64,000 bases of DNA from an uncultured Clostridia bacterium (GTDB lineage Bacteria > Bacillota > Clostridia > Peptostreptococcales > Anaerovoracaceae). The DNA lies in the NCBI GenBank assembly GCA_937900415.1, contig CALCEY010000014.1, positions 15,904-79,903 on the forward strand, written 5' to 3'. This document shows positions 46,861-55,766 of this stretch, piece after piece. The notes under the pieces were generated by a model, which saw only the letters and a program-made list of their open reading frames with translations, was not told the origin of the DNA and ran no database searches. Position numbers and translations under genes: made by a program. Each line of letters starts with the position of its first letter. Position 1 is the stretch's first letter.

Positions 46861-46929
46861 AAGCGTTGAAAAATAACGCTTTTGGAATTGAAAAGCAAAG
46901 AATTGAAAAGTTGGCATGAAAAATGCTTA
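46861..46929 (+). promoter_or_regulatory. Sigma-54 promoter 3 with dyad enhancer
   Basis: TTGGCATGAAAAATGCTTA at 46911-46929 is identical over 19 bases to promoter 1; GG 46913-46914 and GC 46925-46926. Upstream lies a perfect dyad AAGCGTT-N7-AACGCTT (46861-46881). Its TGAAAAA begins 46 bp before the GG, exactly as at promoter 1. Transcription should start near 46938 and serve the second aminotransferase copy. The rest of the 46734-47001 gap shows nothing else. Confidence 0.85.
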
Positions 46930-46988
46930 CTATGACTGTAAAGTGAAAAATTTTTGTTTGCCATAAAAGGCGTATTAGAAATTTAGTA

Positions 46989-48162
46989 AAGGAGGAGAAG
47001 AATGATAAACAGAAAACTCGTCATGATACCGGGACCTTCACCTACCGTAAGAAGCATTCAAGACCAGATGGGAAGAGACACCTGCGCTTTCGGAGACCCT
47101 GAATTCGTAAAGGACTACAAGGGGCTCACAGAGGATCTTAAGGAGCTGATGGACTGTAGGGGCCAGGCCTTCGTAATAGCAGGAACAGGAAGTCTTGCCA
47201 TGGAGATGGCAATCGCCAACAATACAAAAGAAGGAGACAACGTCCTCGTTATCTCCCACGGCTTTTTCGGAGACAGATTCCTTGACGTTACAAAAAGAAA
47301 GAAGCTTAACGTAGACGTCATACAAAGTGAATGGGGCAAGATAGTACCTGTAGAAGAAATTGAAAAGAAGCTGTCTGAGAAACACTACGCAGCAATGACC
47401 GTATCCCATGTCGATACGGCAACGGGAGTGCTTGCGCCGATAGAAGAAATCGGAAAGCTGATGTATGAAAAATATCCTGATACCATCTACATAGTAGACG
47501 GAGTAGCGGCCACTGCGGGAGCGAGGTCATACGTAGATAAGATGCACATAGACGTTCTGCTTACGGCTTCCCAGAAAGCGTTTGGAGTAGCGCCTGGACT
47601 TGCACTGGTATTTGCGGGAGAAAAATCGCTGACAAGAAGAAAAAGCCTTGGAGAGACGATACCGGAATACTACGTAGACTATGAGAAGTGGATACCGATA
47701 ATGGACGACCCGTCGAAATACTTTGCAACGCCGGCAGTCAATATGATATGGGCGATGAAAGAAGCTGTAAGCATAATTAAGAAAGAAGGGCTTGAGAACA
47801 GATTTGTGCGTCATGAAAAGCAGGCGGCGGCAATGAGACATGCTTTGAAGAGCCTGGGCTTTGGTATTTTAGCAGAGGAAGGACATGAAGCGCCTACGCT
47901 GTCCAATGTGCTTTACATGGAGGGAGTAGATGACGCGGAATTCAGAAGAACCGTACAGGAGGAAGGAATCATAGTGGCGGGAGGCCTTGCAGCATATGCG
48001 GGAAAGATGTTCAGGATAGGTCATATGGGCAACGCCGATATGCATGACCTTGTATCGTCGCTGGCGGCGATAGAGAGAACGCTTTATCGCCTCGGAATGC
48101 CGGTAAAGCTTGGTTCCTCAGTAGGGGTTTTCATGGAAGATATGTTGAAGTAGGAGAAAAAA
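46989..48162 (+). repeat. Copy 2 of the 1,174-bp duplicated segment
   Basis: Direct-orientation repeat of 31912-33085 with one silent difference (A at 48120). The two copies bracket 13,903 bp that contain the opp operon, pepD group and activator, so homologous recombination between them could delete that block. Confidence 0.97.
47002..48153 (+). CDS. Class V aminotransferase (alanine-glyoxylate type), copy 2
   Basis: Encodes a 383-residue protein identical to the one at 31925: Lys192 as PLP lysine, Asp166 as pyridine-nitrogen partner. It is a single-gene unit with its own sigma-54 promoter and terminator, immediately downstream of the activator gene. The duplication raises dosage or separates control of this one step from the long first operon. 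The near-perfect DNA identity means the copy is recent or is kept alike by gene conversion. Confidence 0.93.
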   Translation: MINRKLVMIPGPSPTVRSIQDQMGRDTCAFGDPEFVKDYKGLTEDLKELMDCRGQAFVIAGTGSLAMEMAIANNTKEGDNVLVISHGFFGDRFLDVTKRKKLNVDVIQSEWGKIVPVEEIEKKLSEKHYAAMTVSHVDTATGVLAPIEEIGKLMYEKYPDTIYIVDGVAATAGARSYVDKMHIDVLLTASQKAFGVAPGLALVFAGEKSLTRRKSLGETIPEYYVDYEKWIPIMDDPSKYFATPAVNMIWAMKEAVSIIKKEGLENRFVRHEKQAAAMRHALKSLGFGILAEEGHEAPTLSNVLYMEGVDDAEFRRTVQEEGIIVAGGLAAYAGKMFRIGHMGNADMHDLVSSLAAIERTLYRLGMPVKLGSSVGVFMEDMLK

Positions 48163-48201
48163 TTTTTAAATGCTTCACCTTAGAGAATAGGATTTAAGTT
48201 T

Positions 48202-48256
48202 AAACAGGCGACGACCGCAGGACAGCTTACCGCTGCACTGCGGTCGTCGTCTGTTT
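48202..48256 (+). terminator. Terminator after aminotransferase copy 2
   Basis: AAACAG plus CGACGACCGCAG (48202-48220) pairs with CTGCGGTCGTCG plus CTGTTT (48238-48256), about 18 bp, with GC-rich core and a T-rich tail. Confidence 0.85.
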
Positions 48257-48337
48257 GTCTGATTTAAAACGGAAGCGGCAAAAGGATAATTTATTAAGAG
48301 AGCTGCGGCGCAGATTTATCAGGCAGCCGCCTACAGA

Positions 48338-48366
48338 TTGCGCTTCGTCCGTGTTTGTGGTAAAAT
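48338..48366 (+). promoter_or_regulatory. Promoter of prfB
   Basis: TTGCGC (48338-48343), a 17-bp spacer and TAAAAT (48361-48366), 33 bp before the start codon. Confidence 0.6.
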
Positions 48367-48399
48367 CAAGATACTAATGTTTTTGAAAGGAGCCTGACG

Positions 48400-49501
48400 A
48401 TGATTCAGTTTGAACAGATCAAAGCGGAGCTTCCCGCTTTAGAGGCGACTTTGCGAGAAGTCGGTGACTCTCTTTGACTTGGCTAAATTAGAAGCGGAGA
48501 TCGAAAGAACCAACAGAGAAATAGAAGAAGAGGGATTTTGGGACGACCCTGAAAAAGCGCAGAAAATCATGAAAGAAAAAAAATCCATGGAGACTGTGAC
48601 GGACAATTTCAGGCAGCTTGAAAAATCCCTGAAAGACATAGAGGAGCTCATAGAGCTGGCAGAAATGGAAGACGATGCGTCTATAGCAAAAGAGATACAG
48701 AAGCTGTTCTCAGAGTTTGAAGAAAATCTGGAAAACACACGTATTTCTACGTTGCTTACAGGCAAATACGATAAATGCGGAGCGATAGTTTCCATCCATG
48801 CGGGAACCGGCGGTGTAGACGCCATGGACTGGGCCTCCATGCTGCTTCGGCTTTACACACGTTGGAGTGAGAAAAAGGGATACAAGGTTACTATAACCGA
48901 TTATCAGAACGATACGGAAGCCGGAATCAAGAGCGCGACCATAATGGTGGACGGAGAAAATGCCTATGGTTATTTGAAAAATGAAAAAGGCGTTCACCGG
49001 CTGGTTAGAATATCGCCGTTTAATACAGCGGGAAAGAGACAGACGTCATTTGCGCAACTTGAGGTCGTTCCGCAGGTCGAAGAGGATCTTTCGGTTGAGA
49101 TAGATCCGGAGGATCTTAAGATAGATACTTTCCGCAGCAGCGGAGCCGGAGGACAGCATGTCAACAAAACGGATTCTGCCATAAGGATTACCCACCTGCC
49201 GACCAATATAGTAGTAACGTGTCAGAACGAGAGAAGCCAGCACCAGAACAGGGAAGTAGCCATGAAAATTCTCATGTCCAAGCTGGCTGAGCTCAAGGAA
49301 CAGGAGCACAAGGAAACGTTAAAGGAGCTTAAGGGAGACTATTCCATGAACACCTGGGGCTCGCAGATACGCTCCTACGTATTCCAGCCGTATACTATGG
49401 TAAAAGACCATAGAACCGGCGCAGAGACAGCCAATGTGACGGCGGTTATGGACGGCGACATAGATTATTTCATCAATGAAAAACTCAAACACAAGGATTA
49501 A
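48400..49501 (+). CDS. prfB: Peptide chain release factor 2 with programmed +1 frameshift
   Basis: Recognises UGA and UAA and triggers peptide release. Translation starts at ATG 48400 after GAAAGGAG. Codon 26 is an in-frame TGA (48475-48477) in the slippery context CTT TGA C. Reading continues in the +1 frame from GAC at 48476 to the stop at 49501. The joined protein has 366 residues, with the catalytic GGQ at 250-252. The usual SD-like AGGGGG before the slip site is replaced by a weaker GGTGA (48463-48467). RF2 thus controls its own synthesis. A call starting at GTG 48464 would miss the first exon-like segment. Confidence 0.96.
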
Positions 49502-49507
49502 AAGAAT

Positions 49508-51682
49508 ATGGACATAATACAGAAATTAGCGGCAGAATTTAAAATAAAGACTACTCAGGTTCAGCACACCATAGACCTGATAGATGAGGGAAATACCATA
49601 CCTTTCATCGCACGGTACAGGAAAGAAGCGACGGGAGGTCTTACGGACGTGGTTTTGAGAGACATGGACGAAAGGCTCAAATATCTGCGAAATCTTGAAG
49701 AAAGGAAAGAAGAGGTCATAAGGCTTGTTGAAGAACAAGGCAAGCTGACGGAGGAGCTGAGAGAAGAAATTCTCAAGGCTGAGGTTTTGCAGAGAGTAGA
49801 AGACCTGTATAAGCCTTTCAAGCAGAAGAAGGCGACAAGAGCATCAAAAGCAAAGGAAAGAGGCTTGGAACCTTTGGCCGTGATAATGTTCGCTCAGCTT
49901 AAAATGAGCGGAACACCGGAGGAGGAAGCCGCAGCTTTTGTTAATGCCGAAAAAGAAGTGAACAGCCCAAAAGAAGCTTTGCAGGGGGCGATGGATATAA
50001 TCGCAGAAATGATAGCCGACGATCCTGAAATAACCAAGGATATAAGGGAAAAGACATATTCGTCGGGAGTCATGGCGACCGAGGCGGCAGATCCGGAGGA
50101 AAAGACGGTATACGACATGTATTACGACAGGCAGGAAGCGATCTGCAAAATTCCCAACCACAGAGTTCTGGCCGTAAACAGAGGCGAAAAGGAAAAGAAG
50201 CTCAAGGTTAAAATAAACGTTAATGTCGAAGACATGCACAGCATAATATCAAAAGCTGTGATAAAGAACGAAAAGTCCATATTTTTCGCCCTGCTTCTGG
50301 AAACCATCGCCGACGCTTACAAAAGGCTCATGGCTCCTTCAATTGAAAGAGAGATGAGAAATATCCTGACAGAGAGAGCAGAAGCGGAGGCAGTCAAAAT
50401 CTTTGCAAAAAATACGGAAAGCCTGCTTATGGTGCCGCCTGTAAAAGGTAAAAGGATAATAAGTATAGACCCGGGCTACAGGACGGGCTGCAAAGTGGCG
50501 GCTCTTGACGAGACAGGCAAGCTGAAGGCCTATACGACTATTTATCCCACCCAGCCCAAGAACGATGTTGCCGGAGCCTGCGCCGTTCTTAAAAAGATGG
50601 TTGAAAAATACAACACAGATATAATAGTTATAGGAAACGGCACGGCCTCCAGGGAGACGGAGGAGGTAGTCGCCGAATTTATCAGAAAAAATGGATACGA
50701 TATACAGTACACCATAGTAAACGAAGCCGGAGCCTCTGTATATTCAGCTTCAAAGCTGGCGGCAGAGGAATATCCCGACCTTGACGTTACTACGAGAGGA
50801 GCTATGTCCCTTGGCAGAAGATTGCAGGATCCCCTTGCAGAGCTGGTAAAAATCGACCCTAAAAGCATCGGCGTAGGACAGTATCAGCACGACATCAATC
50901 AGAAACTTCTCGAGGGCGCCCTGTCCAATGTTGTGGAGGACTGCGTCAACAGAGTGGGAGTGGATTTGAATACGGCGTCCCCGTCGCTGCTTTCATATAT
51001 AGCGGGAGTAAATATGGGAATCGCGAAAAATATCGTAGCCTACAGAGAGGAAAACGGAAAGTTTACTGATCGGAAACAGCTTATGAAGGTGCCTAAGCTG
51101 GGAGAAAAAGCTTTCAGACAGTGCGCCGGATTCTTAAGAATTACGGACGGCGACAATCCGCTGGACGCTACGTCGGTACATCCGGAGTCTTACGGAGCAG
51201 CCATGGCTATGATGAATAAACTTGACGTTGATTCAGAAGCTATACGTAAAGGCGGAGACAAGAGCATAGAGGATAAAATAAAAAAATTATACGGGAATAA
51301 AAATCTTAAGCAGAGTATAGCCATGATGGCCGATGAATTGGGAGTCGGTGAGATAACATTGGCAGATATAGTCGGTGAAATGAAAAAACCGGCGAGAGAC
51401 CCCCGCGAGGATGCGCCGCCGGTGGTTTTCAGAAACGACGTTAAAAGCTTTGAAGATTTGAAGCTGGATATGGAGCTTACCGGCACGGTCAGAAACGTAG
51501 TGGATTTCGGAGCTTTCGTTGATATAGGAGTTAAAAACGACGGATTGGTGCATATATCGCAGATGAGCGATAAGTATATCAAGCATCCTATGGACGTGGT
51601 TTCCGTGGGAGATACGGTTAAAGTCAAGATTATTTCCATAGATCCTGACAAGATGAAAGTCGGACTAACGATGAAGCTTTGA
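49508..51682 (+). CDS. tex: Tex-family RNA-binding transcription accessory protein
   Basis: A 724-residue cytoplasmic nucleic-acid-binding protein. The order is an N-terminal helical region, a YqgF/RNase H-like domain (IISIDPGYRTGCKVAALDE), a helix-hairpin-helix pair (LLSYIAGVNMGIAKNIV and KVPKLGEKAF) and a C-terminal S1 domain (about 650-722, TGTVRNVVDFGAFVDIGVK). Tex proteins influence transcription and stress survival in many bacteria. The ribosome site AAGGA lies inside the end of prfB, 6 bp before the start. Confidence 0.95.
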   Translation: MDIIQKLAAEFKIKTTQVQHTIDLIDEGNTIPFIARYRKEATGGLTDVVLRDMDERLKYLRNLEERKEEVIRLVEEQGKLTEELREEILKAEVLQRVEDLYKPFKQKKATRASKAKERGLEPLAVIMFAQLKMSGTPEEEAAAFVNAEKEVNSPKEALQGAMDIIAEMIADDPEITKDIREKTYSSGVMATEAADPEEKTVYDMYYDRQEAICKIPNHRVLAVNRGEKEKKLKVKINVNVEDMHSIISKAVIKNEKSIFFALLLETIADAYKRLMAPSIEREMRNILTERAEAEAVKIFAKNTESLLMVPPVKGKRIISIDPGYRTGCKVAALDETGKLKAYTTIYPTQPKNDVAGACAVLKKMVEKYNTDIIVIGNGTASRETEEVVAEFIRKNGYDIQYTIVNEAGASVYSASKLAAEEYPDLDVTTRGAMSLGRRLQDPLAELVKIDPKSIGVGQYQHDINQKLLEGALSNVVEDCVNRVGVDLNTASPSLLSYIAGVNMGIAKNIVAYREENGKFTDRKQLMKVPKLGEKAFRQCAGFLRITDGDNPLDATSVHPESYGAAMAMMNKLDVDSEAIRKGGDKSIEDKIKKLYGNKNLKQSIAMMADELGVGEITLADIVGEMKKPARDPREDAPPVVFRNDVKSFEDLKLDMELTGTVRNVVDFGAFVDIGVKNDGLVHISQMSDKYIKHPMDVVSVGDTVKVKIISIDPDKMKVGLTMKL

Positions 51683-51727
51683 TTTTAAACGGCTGACGCA
51701 GCCGCATTCAATAATACAGGAGATTTT

Positions 51728-52375
51728 ATGATAAATACAGTTATATTTGATTTTGACGGTACTCTGGTGAATACCAATGATGTTATAGTAGAAGCCTGGC
51801 AGCACACGTACAGAGTGTACAAGGGATGCGAAATGCCGGTGGAACACATTACAAAGTGTTTTGGGGAGCCGCTGCTTATAACGATGGCAAGAGAGTTTCC
51901 GGATGTAGACCCAGCTGAAAGCGCAGAAGTCTACAGGGCTCATCAGAGGGCAAAGGCAGACGAACTTGTAAAGCTTTTCCCGGGAATAAAGGAAATGCTG
52001 CAGGCTGTTAAAGCAGCAGGCTGCAAGATAGGCGTGGTAACCTCAAGGACCGGAGAATCCACTGAATTTTATATGAAAAAGTTCGGTATATCCGATTATT
52101 TTGACGCAATAGTGAGCTGCGACGACACGGATAAGCACAAACCCGATCCCGAGCCTCTCTTTTTGGGGCTTAAAAAGCTTGGCGCGGCTGCCGGGGAAGC
52201 TCTTATGGTGGGAGACAGCTCTTTTGACATAAGGTGCGCCAACAGCGCAGGCGTAAGGTCGGTGTTGGTAGACTGGAGAATAACGGGAAACGATGAAAAG
52301 CTCAATGGGTGCCGGATAGATTATGAAATATCTGAGCCTATGGAAATGCTGGCGGTTCTTGAAGAGGTAAAATAG
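51728..52375 (+). CDS. HAD-superfamily hydrolase, PpaX/phosphoglycolate-phosphatase-like
   Basis: A 215-residue HAD phosphatase. Motif I FDFDGTLVNTND holds the nucleophile Asp8 and Asp10; motif II is VVTSR, and motif III/IV is CDDTDKHKPDP and MVGDSSFDIRCANSAG. The cap domain is the four-helix type of PpaX and Gph. It probably dephosphorylates a small phosphate ester or pyrophosphate. The last base of its stop codon is the first base of the next gene's GTG start. Confidence 0.88.
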   Translation: MINTVIFDFDGTLVNTNDVIVEAWQHTYRVYKGCEMPVEHITKCFGEPLLITMAREFPDVDPAESAEVYRAHQRAKADELVKLFPGIKEMLQAVKAAGCKIGVVTSRTGESTEFYMKKFGISDYFDAIVSCDDTDKHKPDPEPLFLGLKKLGAAAGEALMVGDSSFDIRCANSAGVRSVLVDWRITGNDEKLNGCRIDYEISEPMEMLAVLEEVK

Positions 52376-55300
52376 TGCTCAATATCTACTTCGGAAGAGA
52401 AAATCTGGATAAAGAGAAATTCATATTCGATAATATTTCCGGAAGAACATTGATTCTCGTTCCGGACCAGTACACCTTAGAGGCGGAAAGGGAAGCTTTC
52501 CGCCATCTTGGCGTTTCGGCGCTCATGGACGTAGAGATTCTTTCTCCGTCGAGACTCGGAAGCCGTGTGCTCAAAGAGCTCGGAGGCGGCAGGAGAAGCT
52601 TCATAGACAAATACGGCAGACATATGCTTCTTTACAGGAGCGCCTGCAGGAAAAGCGGCGAGCTCAGTGTCTTTAAGGGAATTGAACGAAAAAGCTCGTT
52701 TCTGGATTCGGTCAACAATTTTATATCTGAAATGAAGCAATATGACTGCGGAGCAGAGGACTTGAAAAATATGGCGGACAGCCTTGAAGAAGGTTCGTAT
52801 ACACAGAGAAAGCTTATGGATATATATTCCATATTTGCCGATTACGAAGAACAGATACGGGGAAAATATACTGATTCCGAGGATTATGTGAATCTTTATC
52901 TGGACAGAATAAGCCGTTCGGAATTGGTAAAGGGAAGCAATATATGGGTATATGGCTTTGACAGTTTTGCGCCCAAGGCCATGGCTCTTTTAGGAAAGCT
53001 GATGACGACAGCGGAGGAGCTTAATTTGGTCATGTCGGCTGATGAGGATTTGGCGGGAACGAGGGACAGAGATTTATTTGAGCTGGCCTATATAGTCATG
53101 GGTAATGCTGAGACGCTGGCAGACAGTTTGGGCGTATCGCACAGAAGAGTTTCCGTTCCCGAAAAATATGCTTTTAAAAATAAGGCGGCGGCTATAAAGC
53201 ATATAGAACATGAGCTCTATGCGGTTCCGTCAGTAAAATCCGAAGACAGTGCAGGGCTGACTCTGACGGAAGCAGCTAACATATATAATGAAGCTGAAAG
53301 CGCAGCTTCATACGTTCTCCATTTAGTACGGGACAAAGGCTTAAGATACAGAGATATTAAAGTTATATGCAATGATATGGAAAGCCGCGGAGAAGCTCTG
53401 ACAAGGGTTTTTAGTGAATACGGAATTGAAGTTTTTACCGATACGAAAAAGGATATAATGTCCAACGCCGTAGTACAGACCGTTATATCGCTTTTAGACG
53501 TTGTAATTGACAAATACAGGACAGAAAGCCTTTTGACTCTGCTTAAATCGGGATTTGGCGATCTGAACGCTGAAGAGCTTGCAGACCTGGAGAATTACAG
53601 TATCAAATATAAAGTCAAGGGAAGCATGTGGAAAAAGCCTTTTAGAAGAGGCCGAGGAGAATACGGACAGCAGGGGCTTGAAAGAATCGAAGAGCTTCGA
53701 AAAAGAGCGGTGGAAAAGCTTGCGCCGCTGGAACTGCTGCTTAAAGCCCACGATATGGGAAGTTTTATAGAGGGTTTTTATAAATATATGAGAGATGAAG
53801 CAGGTATCCCCGCAAAGATTGCCATGTTCATCGAAGAGCAGGAGAAAAAGGGTTTTTCCGAATTTGCCGATGAGACGAGGCAGGTTTGGGACAGCCTGAT
53901 GATGATTCTGGAGCAGATATATGAAATCATGGGCCAAGACGAGATGGACGCGGAGGCTTTCAGAGATATATTCACCGCAGGCTTGTCGGAGGTGGAGATA
54001 GGACAGATCCCGCCTTCTGAAGACGGGCTGATGATAGGCAACATGCAAAGGAGCAGGAGTGGAAGAATGAAGGCTCTTCTTGTCGTGGGAGCCAATGAGG
54101 GAATTATTCCCGGCGAAAAACCGTCTCAGGGGATCTTTTCCGCTGAGGAAAGGGAGATTTTTCAAAGCGGGGGAAAGGAGCTATGCAAAGTTGACGCTGT
54201 TAGATTTATGGAGGAAAAGACAGCCATATACAAGAATCTTTCTGCGCCTTGCGATTATCTGTGGATAAGCTTCAGCGCATCTGACCTTGAGGGAGGACAG
54301 ACGAAGCCGTCAAGAGTTTTTCTGAAGCTGAAGGAGCTTTTCCCCGGATTAGAAGTTGAGAGAGATGTTTTAAGCGGCGGAGACGAGGGCGAAGAAAGCA
54401 GAAGTCTGATAAACGGTAATATAAGCGGTATAAGGCATTTGACGGAGGCTTTGCAGTCTGCCGGCGAGGGAGTGGCTCTGAGTGATGATTGGAAGCAGGC
54501 CTTAAGCTGGCTTGGCGAGCATCAGACGGACAGGCTGGAGAAGATAAGAAAAGGAATAAGTTTTACAAACAAGCAGGAAGATATGGGTCGTGCAGCTTCA
54601 GATGCGCTTTTTCGCAGGGAAACGGATGAAGCCCTTGTTTTAAGTCCATCCAGACTTGAAAGATTCACCAGGTGTCCGTTTTCCCATCTGGTGGCTTACG
54701 GCCTTAAGCCGGAGGAACGCAGAATATATGAGGCCGCTCCGCGGGAAATAGGAGATATTTACCACAGCTGTCTTATGGAGCTTACAAAGGAGCTTACAGC
54801 CGATGGCGTGGAGATAACGGCGCCGGAATCGCCGTGGATGCGAATTACGAGACGGGAATGCGATGAGCTCGTAGAGAAAAATATAGAGAAAATTGCCGCC
54901 TGCTACAGAGACGGATTGTTTAATGACGGAAAGGTGGAAAAATACAGGGGAGAGCGAGCGCTCGACATATGCCGCCGCGTATGCTGGACCGTTGTGGAAC
55001 AGGTGAGGGCAGGAAGCGTAAAGTCGATTATGCCGGAGGTTTCTTTCGGCAGAAAAGGCAGCCTGCCGCCTGTAGAAGTAAAGCTTGCGGACAGGAGCGT
55101 GCTCATAGAGGGAGTCATCGACAGAGTTGATCTTTTGACAGACGATAGAGTGAAGATTATAGATTATAAGACGGGCAACGAAACCTTTGACGCTGAGGAG
55201 GCCGCCAAAGGCTACAGGCTTCAGCTGATGCTGTATTTGCAGGCAGCCTGCGGGCAGGGCGGAGAGGAAAACGTAAAACCGGCGGGAGTGTTTTATTTTA

Positions 55301-55713
55301 AGATAAAGGAACCTGCGGTGGATTTTTCTCAAAAAGATATAGACGCAGAGGCTCTGGAAAAGGAGATAAGAAAATCCTTCAGGCTGGACGGTGTGATGGT
55401 GGATGACCCGGAGGTGATAAAGAATATAACCGGAGAATTTTCTGGATTTTCCGAGATAGTCCCTATTAAAAATACGAAAGAAGGCGTAAAAAGCTCCGGC
55501 AAAGAAAGCTTGCTTTCCGAGGAGGATTTTAATATCTTAAAGGAGGCGGTAGCCGCCAGAGTGGAGGAAGCATGTATGCAGCTTTCCGATGGTAAAATTG
55601 ACGTTCATCCGATGAAAACAAAAGACCGCTCTGCATGTACTTTTTGCAGATATAAAGGGATTTGCAGGTTCGACACTGTTTTTGAGGGATGCAGCTATAA
55701 TATAATAAATTAG
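52375..55713 (+). CDS. addB: AddB/RexB-like helicase-nuclease subunit
   Basis: An 1,112-residue protein of the double-strand-break repair complex AddAB/RexAB. The N-terminal part keeps LVPDQYTLEAEREAF of AddB, but the Walker A site is lost (FGRENLDKEKF instead of GxxGxGKT), as in RexB. The C-terminal RecB-type nuclease has VKIIDYKTG. Four cysteines suited to a 4Fe-4S staple are seen: RCPFSH near 763 and CTFCRYKGIC near the end. The partner addA, usually adjacent, is not in this window; an acetyltransferase gene follows instead. The start is GTG overlapping the previous TAG. Confidence 0.87.
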   Translation: MLNIYFGRENLDKEKFIFDNISGRTLILVPDQYTLEAEREAFRHLGVSALMDVEILSPSRLGSRVLKELGGGRRSFIDKYGRHMLLYRSACRKSGELSVFKGIERKSSFLDSVNNFISEMKQYDCGAEDLKNMADSLEEGSYTQRKLMDIYSIFADYEEQIRGKYTDSEDYVNLYLDRISRSELVKGSNIWVYGFDSFAPKAMALLGKLMTTAEELNLVMSADEDLAGTRDRDLFELAYIVMGNAETLADSLGVSHRRVSVPEKYAFKNKAAAIKHIEHELYAVPSVKSEDSAGLTLTEAANIYNEAESAASYVLHLVRDKGLRYRDIKVICNDMESRGEALTRVFSEYGIEVFTDTKKDIMSNAVVQTVISLLDVVIDKYRTESLLTLLKSGFGDLNAEELADLENYSIKYKVKGSMWKKPFRRGRGEYGQQGLERIEELRKRAVEKLAPLELLLKAHDMGSFIEGFYKYMRDEAGIPAKIAMFIEEQEKKGFSEFADETRQVWDSLMMILEQIYEIMGQDEMDAEAFRDIFTAGLSEVEIGQIPPSEDGLMIGNMQRSRSGRMKALLVVGANEGIIPGEKPSQGIFSAEEREIFQSGGKELCKVDAVRFMEEKTAIYKNLSAPCDYLWISFSASDLEGGQTKPSRVFLKLKELFPGLEVERDVLSGGDEGEESRSLINGNISGIRHLTEALQSAGEGVALSDDWKQALSWLGEHQTDRLEKIRKGISFTNKQEDMGRAASDALFRRETDEALVLSPSRLERFTRCPFSHLVAYGLKPEERRIYEAAPREIGDIYHSCLMELTKELTADGVEITAPESPWMRITRRECDELVEKNIEKIAACYRDGLFNDGKVEKYRGERALDICRRVCWTVVEQVRAGSVKSIMPEVSFGRKGSLPPVEVKLADRSVLIEGVIDRVDLLTDDRVKIIDYKTGNETFDAEEAAKGYRLQLMLYLQAACGQGGEENVKPAGVFYFKIKEPAVDFSQKDIDAEALEKEIRKSFRLDGVMVDDPEVIKNITGEFSGFSEIVPIKNTKEGVKSSGKESLLSEEDFNILKEAVAARVEEACMQLSDGKIDVHPMKTKDRSACTFCRYKGICRFDTVFEGCSYNIIN

Positions 55714-55766
55714 CATCGAGTAAGATTCGCTGGTAAGACAGTGAAAGAAAGGAGCTTTTACAAAAG

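Noticed and set aside
53494..54165. 223-codon minus-strand frame over addB
   Set aside because: Antisense shadow; the plus-strand gene has clear nuclease and cysteine motifs.
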